Below are positions 6,635 through 7,413 of a stretch of DNA of 7,413 bases, in pieces. The notes beneath the pieces are model-generated. The model was not told where the DNA came from. It did no database searches and saw only the letters and a program-made list of their open reading frames with translations. This DNA is from Candidatus Latescibacterota bacterium. Lineage in GTDB: Bacteria > Latescibacterota > UBA2968 > UBA8231. Within the stretch, counting starts at the first letter, position 1; each line of letters starts with the position of its first letter. The DNA lies in NCBI GenBank assembly GCA_022825185.1, contig JAJDYK010000024.1:1-7413 (forward strand), read 5' to 3'. The translations under genes and the position numbers were made by a program.

Positions 6635-7413
6635 GCGGCCACGGAAGTCGCAGTTCCCTCTAAGTCGTATCCGCCCTCTAGCAGAGAGACGAGGCGACCC
6701 TCGCAGTGGCGGGTGGCTAGCTGGAGCACTAATTCGGTTAGCTGGCCATAGCCCTCTGAGCTGAGCAGGATTTGCCCGAGGGGATCGTTGCGATGAGCGT
6801 CAAAACCGGCCGACAGGAGAATGAAGTCGGGTTGGAATTGGTCGATGGCTGGAACGATGGTGTCGGTAAAGTGCCGAAGGTAATCGGCATCAGTGCTACC
6901 AGCCGGGACCGGGATATTCAAGGTTTGGCCGCGGCCCGCTCCCAGCCCGCGCTCGTCGGCTGCACCAGTGCCCGGATAGAGGGGAGATTGGTGGATGCTG
7001 CAAAAAAATACCGAGCCGTCTTCTTCAAAGATGTGCTGTGTGCCGTTGCCGTGATGAACGTCCCAGTCGATGATCGCCACCTTGTCGCAGCCGCATTCAG
7101 CCCGCAGGTAATGAGCGGCGACCGCCACATTGTTGAAGAAGCAAAAGCCCATGATTTGCTCGACTTCGGCGTGATGGCCCGGAGGGCGCATGCAGCAGAA
7201 GGCATGGTCGGCGTGGCCGGCGAGTAGGGCGTCGATGGCGGTTAGGGGGGCTCCGGCTGCTAAGAGAGCGGCACGGTACGTGCCTGGAGAGAATTCGCTA
7301 TCACGGCTCACATAGACGGAATACTCGACCTGTGCGAGGTCCGCTACTCGGTCCAAGTGGACTGGCGAGTGAGCTCTGAGCAGGGCGCGACGCGGTGCTA
7401 ACTGCGGCTGAAG
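6607..7413 (-). CDS. Histone deacetylase-like amidohydrolase, N-terminus cut by window edge
   Basis: A zinc-dependent deacetylase of the arginase/HDAC fold, probably class II-like (HDAH, AcuC or acetylpolyamine amidohydrolase relatives). It removes acetyl groups from lysine side chains or polyamines. There are 268 visible residues, about 40 short of a usual 300-plus. All catalytic elements are present (visible numbering): RPPGHHAE with His80/His81, DWDVHHGNGTQ with zinc ligands Asp118 and His120, AGFDAHRNDPLG with third ligand Asp205, and LEGGYDLEG with the transition-state Tyr249. MGFCFFNNVAVAA (88-100) is also typical. The frame stays open to the last base, and its first codons read LQPQLAPRRALLRAHSPVHLDRV, matching the usual family segment before the active site. 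So the TTG at 7356 is not the true start; the start lies beyond the right edge. The TGA is at 6609-6607, inside the opposing methyltransferase gene. The substrate cannot be told from sequence. Confidence 0.93.
   Translation of the reverse strand, partial: LQPQLAPRRALLRAHSPVHLDRVADLAQVEYSVYVSRDSEFSPGTYRAALLAAGAPLTAIDALLAGHADHAFCCMRPPGHHAEVEQIMGFCFFNNVAVAAHYLRAECGCDKVAIIDWDVHHGNGTQHIFEEDGSVFFCSIHQSPLYPGTGAADERGLGAGRGQTLNIPVPAGSTDADYLRHFTDTIVPAIDQFQPDFILLSAGFDAHRNDPLGQILLSSEGYGQLTELVLQLATRHCEGRLVSLLEGGYDLEGTATSVAAHLSALMSA

Noticed and set aside
7354..7356. TTG as start codon of the deacetylase
   Set aside because: The frame continues open to the window edge, and the upstream codons encode LLRAHSPVH, which matches the conserved N-terminal region of the family. 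The gene is therefore truncated by the window rather than starting here.

Overview
The window is high-GC, gene-dense bacterial DNA, chromosomal in character. I saw no insertion sequence, phage gene, CRISPR array, tRNA or rRNA. The organism cannot be named from the sequence. From memory, large cytosolic glycosidase-like proteins like the one at the left edge are common in uncultured environmental phyla such as Latescibacterota or Poribacteria. That is a weak inference, not an assignment.

Layout: (1) 1-1779, minus strand: one open frame of 593 codons that starts at an ATG with a good ribosome binding site and runs off the left edge. It looks like a large glycoside-hydrolase-type TIM-barrel protein without a signal peptide. 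(2) 1780-1936: the only substantial intergenic region. It is AT-rich and divergent, with a sigma70-like promoter candidate on each strand and an inverted repeat overlapping both -35 elements. (3) 1937-6634, plus strand: five genes in a row. They are a YhiN/HI0933-type flavoprotein, a MocA-like molybdopterin cytidylyltransferase, an XdhC/CoxI-family protein, a nitrilase-superfamily amidohydrolase and a class I SAM methyltransferase of the small protein-methyltransferase type. Junctions are +39, +3, -11 and -4 nt, so the last four almost certainly form one operon and the first may share its transcript. (4) 6607-7413, minus strand: a class II-type histone deacetylase-like amidohydrolase. It overlaps the methyltransferase gene tail-to-tail by 28 bp and is cut at its N-terminus by the right edge.

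Functional reading: MocA and XdhC make and load the cytosine-dinucleotide, sulfurated form of the molybdenum cofactor used by xanthine-dehydrogenase/CO-dehydrogenase-type hydroxylases. The hydroxylase itself is not in the window. The tightly linked amidohydrolase suggests the operon serves catabolism of a nitrogenous compound, such as a heterocycle or an amide. That link is inferred from gene order only. The most unusual points are the apparent loss of catalytic acids in the glycosidase-like protein, the altered N-terminal motif in XdhC, the compact divergent control region, and the overlapping convergent methyltransferase/deacetylase pair. I did not find a clearly new multi-gene system.
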